Of a stretch of DNA of 33,833 nucleotides, positions 1 through 7,573 are shown piece after piece. This DNA is from Anaerolineales bacterium. Lineage in GTDB: Bacteria; Chloroflexota; Anaerolineae; Promineifilales; Promineifilaceae. The stretch spans positions 1-33,833 of the forward strand of contig WTJY01000044.1 in the NCBI GenBank assembly GCA_011524645.1, given 5' to 3'. The position numbers and the translations under genes are program-made. The notes under the pieces are model-generated. The model was not told the origin of the DNA, ran no database searches, and worked only from the letters and a program-made list of their open reading frames with translations. Every line of letters begins with the position of its first letter. Position 1 is the first letter of the stretch.

Positions 1-18
1 GCAAAACCCCCTTTAATT

Positions 19-55
19 GCCCCGATTTTCGTGCCTCCGGCACGAAAATCGGGGC
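19..55. repeat. Long perfect hairpin
   Basis: A 17-bp perfect inverted repeat (19-35 against 39-55) has only a TCC loop, and the flanking AATT bases nearly extend it. It is followed by A/T-rich sequence but no clean T-run. It may be the terminator of a gene lying left of the window, or a dispersed palindromic repeat. Confidence 0.7.
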
Positions 56-187
56 AAATTGGATAACAAAGCATATGCTTGTGCGGAATTTTTAGTTATG
101 TTAACTTTTCTGACAGGTTGTTCGTGCACCCCAACCTTAAGAGGTATGAGGGTGTGTGGATTTTTTGTTGATAGGTTCTGCAATTCT

Positions 188-218
188 GCCCCCCAACGGC
201 CAAAGGCCACTGGGGGGC
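188..218. terminator. GC-rich hairpin followed by CTTTT (possible terminator)
   Basis: The arms GCCCCCC (188-194) and GGGGGGC (212-218) enclose an inner GGCC/GGCC pair around an AAA loop. TTTTAAAAAA follows on the + strand. The shape suits a rho-independent terminator for transcription entering from the left, but no upstream gene is visible. Confidence 0.45.
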
Positions 219-285
219 TTTTAAAAAAGGGTTTTTGCCTCAAATGGGGCAAAACAAAAGGGGTCAACACAAAATCCACGTCCCC

Positions 286-313
286 TTGACAAACAGTCTC
301 CTTGCTATATGAT
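286..313 (+). promoter_or_regulatory. Sigma70-like promoter, TTGACA-N16-TATGAT
   Basis: TTGACA at 286-291 is a perfect -35 box. TATGAT at 308-313 is a one-mismatch -10 box, 16 nt away. It points toward the DUF6916-like gene at 574, leaving a leader of about 250 nt, long enough for a regulatory RNA element or a missed tiny ORF. Confidence 0.55.
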
Positions 314-573
314 ATGCTCAAGTAAACAAACCCTTCTCTTCTGTTAAGTAGGTTTCGTCTGTGCAACAACTACAATCCAACCATTCTCGCCGTGCTCTTA
401 GCCATATGTACACTCAACTTGCTACACAATTTTTCCACCTATATCTGCGTGACAACTGTTGAAAAAAGAAGGATAAGTTCTACTGACCTTCCATTCGCTT
501 AGTAAAGGTCTACTTATTATTCCGGCCGTCATGGTCGCCATGTCTTACTCGCAATACATAACCTGAGGTGTTT

Positions 574-906
574 ATGTTAGATACGCTTACGATTGATTCA
601 TTTAAGCCTTTGTTGAATCAGCCATTCCAAATCCAAGTCAGTGAGGAGCAGACTGTTGAGATGGAGCTCGTTGATGTTTCCGGTTTGCCGACGGAGAAAC
701 GGCCGGTTTATGGCTTTCAAAAAGCGGCCGAAACAGGACAAAGAGAGTCTTTTGCCTTGGTGTTTTGTATGCCACCTGAAATTGAACGATTGGGCCAAGC
801 GATGTATTCCGTGTCACATGCGGAGCTTGGGGAGTTGGGGGCGATTTTTTTGGTAGCGATTACCCAAGACACGGCCGGTATTTATTACGAAGCGATTTTT
901 ACCTAA
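574..906 (+). CDS. DUF6916-like small protein next to tail-collar genes
   Basis: A 110-residue acidic soluble protein without signal peptide or membrane segment. It opens MLDTLTIDSFKPLL and ends in a short beta-rich stretch (YYEAIFT). I chose the ATG at 574 because TGAGG at 564-568 sits 5 nt upstream; a GTG two codons earlier overlaps that ribosome binding site. Length and pattern resemble the DUF6916 family, which I recall as recurrent neighbours of phage tail-collar domain genes, as here. The function is unknown; a chaperone or assembly partner for the collar proteins is inference only. A 393-nt structured gap separates it from the collar genes, so it may be transcribed separately. Confidence 0.72.
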   Translation: MLDTLTIDSFKPLLNQPFQIQVSEEQTVEMELVDVSGLPTEKRPVYGFQKAAETGQRESFALVFCMPPEIERLGQAMYSVSHAELGELGAIFLVAITQDTAGIYYEAIFT

Positions 907-1299
907 ATTATTCCATATGATGTGTCCGATGTAGGGTCTGTGGCGGCCGGGAAACAATTTTCCAGCATCGCAGAACGGTGTATCAACCGGCCGTCCTGCC
1001 CACAGGCTATTCAATTGGCAAAACTGTGGGCAGGATGGCTGGAATTTGGCCAAATTCTGACAGAAAAGTGATGTTCATGGCCAGCCACCCAGCCCCTACA
1101 CCTGTGTTAAATCATTAGATTGATATTTGCTGGACCAAATGGGCGCTTTGCCTAGCTTGTGCGGATGATGCGGGGAATATATTTTTTAATTTTGTGTCTA
1201 TCCATTTGTGTTTATTTAATCGAGCACAAATGATTTTATCGACTGGCGGTGGCATCATTGAGCCGAAAGCCGCCATGACTCTTTTACAGGAGATTTACT
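907..1299. other. Structured intergenic region
   Basis: No gene is seen in these 393 nt. A perfect 12-bp stem (994-1005 with 1024-1035, 18-nt loop) is followed by a perfect 16-bp palindrome (1042-1057). A further 7-bp pair (1036-1042 with 1081-1087) encloses that palindrome. No T-tract follows, so an intrinsic terminator is not clear. The right half is A/T-rich and probably holds the promoter for the collar genes, but no box is convincing. AGGAG lies just ahead of the ATG at 1300. Confidence 0.55.
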
Positions 1300-1827
1300 A
1301 TGTCAGAACCATTTCTTGGTGAAGTGAAAATGGTTGGTTTTAACTTCCCACCACGAGGGTGGGCGTTTTGCGATGGGCAGATTATGTCTATTGCTCAGAA
1401 CCAATCGTTGTATTCGATTTTAGGAACAATCTATGGTGGGGACGGCCGGACCACGTTCGCCTTGCCTGATTTGCGCGGCCGGACACCGATCCATGTTGGG
1501 GATGGTGGTGGATCGACGTTTCAAGAAGGGCAAAAAGGTGGAGCAGAGACGATCACCTTGACTACCGCGGAACTGCCTTCCCACAACCATACTTTTAATG
1601 TGTCTAGTTCCATCGGAGATACCGGGTTCGATGACAATATTGCCAATCAATATTATGCTGTAAGCGGGGACGGGGCTACGATGTATGGTGCGGCTACGAG
1701 TGGCGACCATTTAGCTGGTACCGCTTTAAGCTCGACTGGTGGATCGGCTGAACACAATAATATACAGCCCTATCTTGCAATTAACTTTTGCATCGCGCTA
1801 CAAGGGCTATTCCCATCACGGAACTAA
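1300..1827 (+). CDS. Tail-collar domain protein (MdpB-like), copy 1
   Basis: A 175-residue protein of the phage tail-collar family (PF07484), the family of 'microcystin-dependent protein' MdpB. The N-terminal half carries the hallmark pattern PRGWAFCDGQ, then SLYSILGTIYGGDGRTTFALPDLRGR. The middle is Gly/Ser/Thr-rich and variable with LPSHNHTF, and it ends INFCIALQGLFPSRN. No classical signal peptide is present. Family members occur in phage tails, phage-like secretion particles and as free-standing bacterial genes of unknown role. It is first of three tandem paralogues, each separated by exactly 12 nt carrying AGGAG, so one operon is very likely. No other tail genes are nearby. Confidence 0.92.
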   Translation: MSEPFLGEVKMVGFNFPPRGWAFCDGQIMSIAQNQSLYSILGTIYGGDGRTTFALPDLRGRTPIHVGDGGGSTFQEGQKGGAETITLTTAELPSHNHTFNVSSSIGDTGFDDNIANQYYAVSGDGATMYGAATSGDHLAGTALSSTGGSAEHNNIQPYLAINFCIALQGLFPSRN

Positions 1828-1839
1828 AGGAGAAATAAA

Positions 1840-2361
1840 ATGTCAGATCCATTTATTGGTGAAATTCGGATGTTTGCTGGTAACTTTGCCCCGAGAGGCT
1901 GGGCGTTTTGTGATGGCCAGCTATTGGCTGTCAGTCAAAACAATGCGCTGTTTTCATTATTTGGCACGACTTATGGAGGAGATGGTCGCACAACCTTTGG
2001 GTTGCCTGAGTTGCGCGGTCGTATTCCGATTCATGCAGGACAAGGGCCCGGGTTAAACAATTATAGGTTAGGGCAAAAGTCTGGGACTGAATTAGTGACC
2101 CTGACGCCCCAACAGATGCCTTCGCATACACATACATTTGGTGTGCGAAATGGTTTGGGGACGTCCGCTTCACCAGAAGGGCATACGTTGGCAGAATACG
2201 ATCCGACTGAGGATTTGTATACCTCTCGTACCCCTAACCAGACGGCCGCGTCTGGCACAATCGGGAACACAGGCGGGACGCAGCCTCATGGCAATATGAT
2301 GCCGTTTTTATGTGTGAATTTCATTGTTTCCCTTTTGGGTATCTATCCATCACGTCATTAA
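1840..2361 (+). CDS. Tail-collar domain protein (MdpB-like), copy 2
   Basis: A 173-residue paralogue of its two neighbours. The collar signature is conserved (PRGWAFCDGQ, then TTYGGDGRTTFGLPELRGR), followed by MPSHTHTFGVRNG and a divergent Gly/Thr-rich centre, ending FIVSLLGIYPSRH. The start ATG follows AGGAG directly after the stop of copy 1, consistent with translational coupling. The N-terminal scaffold is close to the other copies while the centre differs strongly. That is what one expects if the centre is the exposed or ligand-facing part, but that reading is inference. Confidence 0.92.
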   Translation: MSDPFIGEIRMFAGNFAPRGWAFCDGQLLAVSQNNALFSLFGTTYGGDGRTTFGLPELRGRIPIHAGQGPGLNNYRLGQKSGTELVTLTPQQMPSHTHTFGVRNGLGTSASPEGHTLAEYDPTEDLYTSRTPNQTAASGTIGNTGGTQPHGNMMPFLCVNFIVSLLGIYPSRH

Positions 2362-2373
2362 AGGAGAATTACT

Positions 2374-2871
2374 ATGTCAGAACCATTTATTGCAGAAATT
2401 CGCATTTTTGCTGGTAATTTTGCGCCACGAGGCTGGGCGTTTTGCGATGGGCAACTCTTACCCATTGCGCAAAATACCGCATTGTTCTCCCTAATTGGCA
2501 CGATCTATGGGGGGGACGGCCGGTCGACTACCGCGTTGCCCAATATGCAAGGGCGTGCGCCGATGCATTCTGGCAATGGTCCGGGATTGACCTCACGCCA
2601 GCTGGGCCAAAAAGGTGGTGTTGAATATATTACCCTCAACAGTCTACAAATTCCCGCACATAATCATTATTTGAACGCACATAATCGAGGCAATGCGGCG
2701 AATCCTACCGACGTATTTCCGGAAGATGGCCCTGGGCAAACGACTCATGATGCGACAGGTGCCGATATTGTCGGGAATACAGGTGGTAGCCAGCCTCATT
2801 TTAATATGCAGCCTTTCTTGACGATTAATTTTATTATTGCGCTCGTTGGTTTATACCCATCAAGAAATTAA
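2374..2871 (+). CDS. Tail-collar domain protein (MdpB-like), copy 3
   Basis: A 165-residue third paralogue and the last gene of the cassette. It has PRGWAFCDGQ, GTIYGGDGRSTTALPNMQGR and IPAHNHYLNAHN, and ends in FIIALVGLYPSRN. It opens MSEPFIAEIRIF, very like copies 1 and 2. The AGGAG ribosome binding site lies in a 12-nt spacer of the same length as between copies 1 and 2. A strong terminator begins about 36 nt downstream. Structural or surface function is presumed from the family; the substrate or partner is unknown. Confidence 0.92.
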   Translation: MSEPFIAEIRIFAGNFAPRGWAFCDGQLLPIAQNTALFSLIGTIYGGDGRSTTALPNMQGRAPMHSGNGPGLTSRQLGQKGGVEYITLNSLQIPAHNHYLNAHNRGNAANPTDVFPEDGPGQTTHDATGADIVGNTGGSQPHFNMQPFLTINFIIALVGLYPSRN

Positions 2872-2907
2872 TTTGTAGTAGCGGCATTCCGCTGGTGCAA
2901 GCGAATG

Positions 2908-2944
2908 AAAAAGGCCATGCGGAGAAATCTGCATGGCCTTTTTT
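2908..2944. terminator. Bidirectional rho-independent terminator
   Basis: A 13-bp stem (2908-2920 with 2931-2943) of AAAAAGGCCATGC and its complement encloses a 10-nt loop. A-rich and T-rich ends make it work in both directions. It separates the collar operon (+) from the convergent gene ending at 2974 (-). Confidence 0.9.
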
Positions 2945-2973
2945 GTGTATTATTTTTATGTTGCTGAGGTGTG

Positions 2974-3696
2974 TTAGTTTTGTTGGCCCCAAATGTGGCG
3001 GCGCACCCAGAGGGTTGCGGCCGATAAGGCGGCTGCGGCCGTGGCCCAAACAACGGTGAAGCGATTGGGTGCATCACTGTTTGCAGCCGTGCTTTGTAGG
3101 TCAACGGCCGTTGCGTCACCTATGAAATTGGCTGCAATTGCTTCATTAGGTGTGGGGTTATAGGCATAATTGACAACGTTGATCGATTCATTTTCGTTTG
3201 GTGCGCCACTCACCCCTGTGACATAGATCCAGCCATAATGTAGGTCAGCACCTAAGTTGAATCGCACGCCGATATAGCCGTCCATGCCTACGAAATTAGT
3301 GATATTTTGGTCCTCGCCGATATAGGCATAGCCATTAAAATAGTTTTGCCAATTGGTTTGCATGGGTCCGATTGTATCGCCAGCATCGAGCCGCTGAACA
3401 GAGTAGAGGGTTGTCCCAGGTGAATATCGTGTGCCCAAGAAACTAAGCCCGATATCACTCCCAGCTGTATTATCAGCCAATACGATAGAAGGAGTCCCTA
3501 AATCGAGGGTGATTTCAAATTCTGGGTCAGCACCACCATCATCAAAGTCGATTGCTACGGTGCCGGAGCTCGTTAGATTTGCTCCTGTAACTGGATTCAA
3601 TTGATCTAATGCATAGGTTGTGCCCGCTCCGGTTGCTGCAACGGCGGTCGCAGAGTATAAGGCGATTTTTTGTAACAATTTATCTTTGTTTTTCAT
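2974..3696 (-). CDS. Secreted protein with C-terminal hydrophobic/Arg sorting-like tail
   Basis: A 240-residue protein of unknown function. The N-terminus (MKNKDKLLQKIALYSATAVA, then ATGAGTTYA) is a signal peptide. The body is acidic and beta-rich, with DFDDGG near residue 50 and a YGWIYVTG strand near 165. The C-terminus has a polar linker, a hydrophobic helix (VVWATAAAALSAATLW) and a basic end (VRRHIW). This tripartite end resembles PEP-CTERM-type or other sortase/exosortase-style tails, but without a PEP motif. GGAGA precedes the ATG. It lies 75 nt downstream of the phosphodiesterase/TPR gene on the same strand and probably shares its operon. No sortase or exosortase gene is in the window. 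Confidence 0.8.
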   Translation of the reverse strand: MKNKDKLLQKIALYSATAVAATGAGTTYALDQLNPVTGANLTSSGTVAIDFDDGGADPEFEITLDLGTPSIVLADNTAGSDIGLSFLGTRYSPGTTLYSVQRLDAGDTIGPMQTNWQNYFNGYAYIGEDQNITNFVGMDGYIGVRFNLGADLHYGWIYVTGVSGAPNENESINVVNYAYNPTPNEAIAANFIGDATAVDLQSTAANSDAPNRFTVVWATAAAALSAATLWVRRHIWGQQN

Positions 3697-3771
3697 TTCT
3701 TCTCTCCAATGAGTTGACAGCTTTATAATGTTTTAAGTCGATTTTTTACATGATTCTGAGTAAATGGATCT

Positions 3772-5865
3772 TTACTGATGATCCATGACCGTCTCGTGTT
3801 CTGTTAAATCTGTATCAATCTGCTCTAATAGTTGCCGATAGATAGCGGCATCGTCCGGTCTTTGTAAGTAGGTCTCACAGAGATGGATGAGACGGTTATA
3901 TGCTTTTTTCATGGTGGGGGCTTGATAAACGGCGACTTCATACGCTTCGGCCGCGTGTTGATAGTCACCGATCTGGCGAAAGGCTTCGCCTAAGTAAAAG
4001 TGAAGTGCGGGGAATTTGTATCTTAGATCGATCCCTTCGATCGCATAGTAGATCACATCTTCAAAACGTTGTTTGGCCATATATACTCTGACCAAGCCAT
4101 GATGTGAACTGACATGATGCGGGTCGATTTCTAAGGCTTGTAGGAACGCTTTCTCTGCTTGATCATAATCGGGGATGGCGATATAGGCGCGGCCGATGTA
4201 GAAGTGAAAATCGGCCGTGCGCTGATCTAAATCCTCCCTGATGAGCTGATTGAGATGAGCCAAAGCTTCATCTATTTTATCTTCACCAAGCAGAATGAGC
4301 GCTTCGACTAAATCAAGGCGAACGAGGTCATGATTTCCTCTTGTTCTTATCAGTTCTAAAAGCCGCCGCGCTTCAACAAAATTACGTTTTGAGCGATGCA
4401 TGTCAAGGAGTTCTACCCCATAACGTGCTTCATGTGGATTCTGCTGGTAGAGCTTGTCGAGGATCCGCATCGCGTTTTCGTCATCATTTTTTGATTTGTA
4501 GACCTGTGCTAGCCAATACTCGCTTTCGGCAACGAGGCGTGCGGTTCTGTCGTTTTGATTTTCGCCTTCGACGTGATCGATATAGCCTAGCTCTTCCAAC
4601 TGTTTCATAACCGCATAATCCCCCCATGGATCATGCTGGGTCTCTGGGTCATATGTGTAGGTTTGATCGGCCGGGACCTCATCCCAAGAAGAGATATAGG
4701 TAGGGTCTGGATAATCTCTAAATGCGGTGACTAGCGGTTTTCCGTCCATATCGCGGCCGAGAGGCAAGCCATAATGCATTAAGATCGTTGGCGTAATGTC
4801 AAGTAGAGAAGCTGCATAAACCTTTTGACCTTGATTCACCTGAGGACCGACCATGCAGAAGATGCCATGATCGCGGTGTTCATAAGCTGGTCCCGCCGTA
4901 AATTTGGGAATCGATTTAAGACGCAAATGATCGGAGTGAAAGCCATGGTCCGAGATAAGCAACACTGTGGTGTCTGGGCCCGCTAATTCAAGCAAACGGC
5001 CGAGCATCATGTCGTGGAAGCGGTAGCCAGCGCGAACAACATAGTTGTATAGATCATATTGATCCTGAGGGATATGGTCCCGTTTCGGGGGATGGAACTT
5101 CATAAAGCCGTGACCGAAATGGTCAATGGCATCGTAATAGACCGCCATAAAATCCCATGGTTCATTTTCCATTGCCCAAGTAGCGGCCGCATGTACGCTT
5201 GACGCATCCGCAATTGTTTTGGCAACCCCATATAACCGATTAGGTTGACTTTGGTCGATTTCACGTGCGCGTGGCACAAAAGGCAGCAGATGTGCGCCGG
5301 TTAATTCAGTCGGATGCACCCGTAGCTCGGCCATTGTTGCTTCTAAGCGTTCTGGATAAACGCTTTGGGGGGCTAAGGGCCACGGCTTGATCCCTTTGGG
5401 GTCTGTGGCTTTGTGATAAAAGTTGGTAACCGATACCCCATTAACCGGCTCGGCCGGATGGCTGGGCCACCACCCGATCACATTGGTTTTCATCCCCTCT
5501 TGGTTGAGGATATTCCAGATCGTTTTTGTTTGACGGGAAGTACCTAGGACCGGCTGAACCCGTGTGCCGTCTTCGCTGGGTTGGGTGAAGCCGAGGATAC
5601 CATGTTTGTCGGCCGTTTTGCCGGTGGCTACGCTGGTCCACAGCATGGGAGATAGAGGCGGGGTCAGGGTGGCGATATTGCCGTGAACGCCGTTGGCCAT
5701 CATGCGCTGGAGATGGGGCATGTGCCCTTCGGCGATGAGTGGGTTGATCACTTTCCAGTCGGCCGCGTCCCAGCCGATAAGCAGGAATTTTTGTTTATTC
5801 TTTTTTCGGCTGAATGTCTGGCGTAGCTTTTGAAACATATTGCTCTTGTTGTTTTTGATGCTCAT
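3772..5865 (-). CDS. Type I phosphodiesterase/nucleotide pyrophosphatase family protein with TPR domain
   Basis: A 697-residue alkaline-phosphatase-superfamily enzyme (PF01663-like) followed by tetratricopeptide repeats. Metal-site signatures are visible: LLIGWDAADW (D33), the nucleophile region TPPLSPMLWTSVATGK (S72 or T77), DAIDHFGHG, LLISDHGFHSDH and EHRDHGIF. From about residue 430 the protein is helical with TPR patterns such as ADFHFYIGRAYIAIPDYDQA. No signal peptide or membrane segment is seen; the N-terminus is very basic. Such enzymes hydrolyse or transfer phosphodiester or phosphate groups on nucleotides, glycans or lipids; the substrate cannot be told. The start overlaps the upstream small gene by 71 nt (44 nt if the second Met at 5838 is used), implying translational coupling. 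Confidence 0.9.
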   Translation of the reverse strand: MSIKNNKSNMFQKLRQTFSRKKNKQKFLLIGWDAADWKVINPLIAEGHMPHLQRMMANGVHGNIATLTPPLSPMLWTSVATGKTADKHGILGFTQPSEDGTRVQPVLGTSRQTKTIWNILNQEGMKTNVIGWWPSHPAEPVNGVSVTNFYHKATDPKGIKPWPLAPQSVYPERLEATMAELRVHPTELTGAHLLPFVPRAREIDQSQPNRLYGVAKTIADASSVHAAATWAMENEPWDFMAVYYDAIDHFGHGFMKFHPPKRDHIPQDQYDLYNYVVRAGYRFHDMMLGRLLELAGPDTTVLLISDHGFHSDHLRLKSIPKFTAGPAYEHRDHGIFCMVGPQVNQGQKVYAASLLDITPTILMHYGLPLGRDMDGKPLVTAFRDYPDPTYISSWDEVPADQTYTYDPETQHDPWGDYAVMKQLEELGYIDHVEGENQNDRTARLVAESEYWLAQVYKSKNDDENAMRILDKLYQQNPHEARYGVELLDMHRSKRNFVEARRLLELIRTRGNHDLVRLDLVEALILLGEDKIDEALAHLNQLIREDLDQRTADFHFYIGRAYIAIPDYDQAEKAFLQALEIDPHHVSSHHGLVRVYMAKQRFEDVIYYAIEGIDLRYKFPALHFYLGEAFRQIGDYQHAAEAYEVAVYQAPTMKKAYNRLIHLCETYLQRPDDAAIYRQLLEQIDTDLTEHETVMDHQ

Positions 5866-6001
5866 CCCGCTTTTGACGCCATAGTTTTAAGCCTACAGCT
5901 CCCAAGGCCAAGAGGCCGAGAGAGCCTTCTGGTGGGATTTCATAGACGTCTCCGGGTTGTGGTTGGGTTGTATGAGTAGGTTGTGGTTTTTCTTGAGACA
6001 T
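5795..6001 (-). CDS. Small protein with PEP-CTERM-like PPEG/hydrophobic/basic segment
   Basis: About 68 residues from the ATG at 6001; two in-frame GTG codons at 6013 and 6010 would add four residues, and neither start has a clear ribosome binding site. A Pro/Gln/Thr-rich N-terminus leads into EIPPEGSLGLLALGAVGLKL and then WRQKRDE, followed by a charged Gln/Lys tail. The PPEGS-hydrophobic-basic order resembles a PEP-CTERM tripartite signal, but it is internal and not at the very end. The gene overlaps the phosphodiesterase gene by 71 nt. A small membrane anchor or partner for that enzyme is my inference. Confidence 0.7.
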   Translation of the reverse strand: MSQEKPQPTHTTQPQPGDVYEIPPEGSLGLLALGAVGLKLWRQKRDEHQKQQEQYVSKATPDIQPKKE

Positions 6002-6166
6002 AGGTGGCACCACGAGAATAGGATGTAATAAATATGTGAGTTAGAGCTATTTTATGTGCATTGCCTGATTGATATTGACCAGACTAGGACATTTGTAAAA
6101 CCCTTATCTGATATTGTACCCGCTTTGTGCGGAGAGAAGGTTCGGATTTGGTTAGAAAATAGGGGG

Positions 6167-6249
6167 AGAATCGGTTCTACGATTCTAGACCCCAAGGGTT
6201 TTGGATGCGAGCTATGTTAGCTCGGTTTCTACTGAAACCCTTCGGGTCT
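6167..6249. other. Nested inverted repeats downstream of the histidine kinase gene
   Basis: Three inverted repeats lie in 83 nt. The pairs are 6167-6173 with 6180-6186 (perfect, 7 bp), 6187-6201 with 6235-6249 (14 of 15 pair), and an inner 6209-6213 with 6219-6223. Read on the minus strand they follow the kinase stop at 6269, so they may end its transcript. A T-tract is weak. The rest of 6014-6268 shows nothing further. Confidence 0.5.
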
Positions 6250-6268
6250 TGTGTCGCACGATGTGGCT

Positions 6269-7549
6269 TTAGCTCAGCATAAGCTCTCGTGGCAAAATAA
6301 AGCTAAAGGTCGAGCCTTTCCCATTTTGGCTTTTGACCCAAATTTCCCCCCCCATTAGTTCACAGAACCGTTTGCAAATATAGAGCCCGATGCCGCCCCC
6401 TTCGTATTGGCGGGTCATCGATTCATCGACTTGGGTAAAGGGTTCAAAAATGCGCTGTAGCTGTTCTTCGTTCATGCCGATACCGGTGTCGGCGATTTCG
6501 AATAACAAGCTATCTTGATCTTGGCGATTTTGTGGGGAAATATTGATTGAAATTGTCCCTTCGACGGTAAATTTGGCGGCGTTGCTGAGTAGGTGTAGCA
6601 GGATTTTTCGTAACTTGCTTTCGTCAGAGGTCATACGGCCGGTGCGGCTGGCGACATGAACCATTAAGCTGTTTTTTTGCGCTTCCATGTCAGATTGTAT
6701 GGCGGCTTGGACATCTTTAACGAGGCTGTTGACATCGAATTCTGTGATGCGAAGTGACGCACGATCTTCTTCCATGGCGGCTAGATCGAGCAGTTGATTG
6801 ACCATGAAAAATAGCTTATTGCTAGCTTGTTTGATCTCATCGAGGTCATGGACCCAATCGGCATAACCGGAAGCCATAATGTCACGACGCAAAAGATCTG
6901 TGTACCCCATGATGGCGCTGAGCGGGGTCCTTAGTTCGTGGGTCATGTTGGCGAGAAAGGCGTTTTTGCTACGATACCCAGCCGCGAAGGGGTCGCTATG
7001 GGTTTGGATATTATTTTGTGAAGCTCCGGCGAGTTCCGCTTTAAGTGCTTCATTTTCCTTGATAAGACGGCGCATACGCTCAGCAACGGCCGTTTCTAAG
7101 ACATCTTTTGACAGTGCACCGAGCGGATCATCGAGCAAGCGACGAAGGACCAAAACGGCGCTGTGGGGATCATCGGTGGCTCCGTGGGTTGGCGCTTGAG
7201 AGATTTCGACGCGAATCGATTCTTCTCCGATTTGTAAACCATATTCACCGACTTGATGTTCTTGATGTTTGAGAACCAAATAAACAGGGTGTGCTTTTGG
7301 CTCAATAGGAACCCCATTTTGCGACAATGGGAGTAAGCTGAGTAGACCTGAACCAAGAATCTCATAGCGGGGTTGATCGATTAAATCTTCAAAGGCGCTA
7401 TTACACCATTGAATTTTTCCTCTCTCATTGGTCCACACCATCGCATCGGACGATAGCATTGTTGCAATTTCCATCCGGCCGAGGACCGCACGAAGTTTGT
7501 TGACCAACATCTCTTGTTTCATGGTGTCTGCTTGGGATTTTGTTGACAT
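6269..7549 (-). CDS. Soluble PAS-domain sensor histidine kinase
   Basis: A 426-residue cytoplasmic kinase. A PAS domain spans about residues 25-140 (AMVWTNERGKIQWCNSAFED), followed by a helical linker. HisKA has the phospho-accepting His at 204 in NMTHELRTPLSAIMGY, and a complete HATPase_c has the N-box LLHLLSNAAKF, G1 DTGIGM, F-box FEPFTQ and G2 GGGIGLYICK. No transmembrane segments, so it senses an internal signal. It lies 24 nt downstream of tlyA on the same strand and probably ends a three-gene operon. No cognate regulator is adjacent on this strand. The ribosome binding site is weak. Confidence 0.93.
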   Translation of the reverse strand: MSTKSQADTMKQEMLVNKLRAVLGRMEIATMLSSDAMVWTNERGKIQWCNSAFEDLIDQPRYEILGSGLLSLLPLSQNGVPIEPKAHPVYLVLKHQEHQVGEYGLQIGEESIRVEISQAPTHGATDDPHSAVLVLRRLLDDPLGALSKDVLETAVAERMRRLIKENEALKAELAGASQNNIQTHSDPFAAGYRSKNAFLANMTHELRTPLSAIMGYTDLLRRDIMASGYADWVHDLDEIKQASNKLFFMVNQLLDLAAMEEDRASLRITEFDVNSLVKDVQAAIQSDMEAQKNSLMVHVASRTGRMTSDESKLRKILLHLLSNAAKFTVEGTISINISPQNRQDQDSLLFEIADTGIGMNEEQLQRIFEPFTQVDESMTRQYEGGGIGLYICKRFCELMGGEIWVKSQNGKGSTFSFILPRELMLS

Positions 7550-7573
7550 AATCAGCTCAGTTTGAATATGGCG

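Larger units (their letters stand above)
1..573. other. Non-coding 5' region with hairpins and a promoter
   Basis: I see no convincing gene here. Open frames on both strands cross the two long hairpins and their peptides mirror each other because of the palindrome, so they are not believable. The region holds a 17-bp perfect stem (19-55), a GC-rich hairpin (188-218) and a promoter-like sequence (286-313). Between the promoter and the gene at 574 lies a leader of about 250 nt with no recognised riboswitch. Confidence 0.6.

Noticed and set aside
13-369. Overlapping open frames on both strands in the first 370 nt
   Set aside because: Both cross the long hairpin, and their peptides contain the same RFSCxRHENRG string because the DNA is palindromic; no ribosome binding site or family similarity.
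1300-2871. Tail-collar genes as evidence of a prophage
   Set aside because: No capsid, terminase, portal, sheath, lysis or integrase gene is present, and no attachment repeats were seen.
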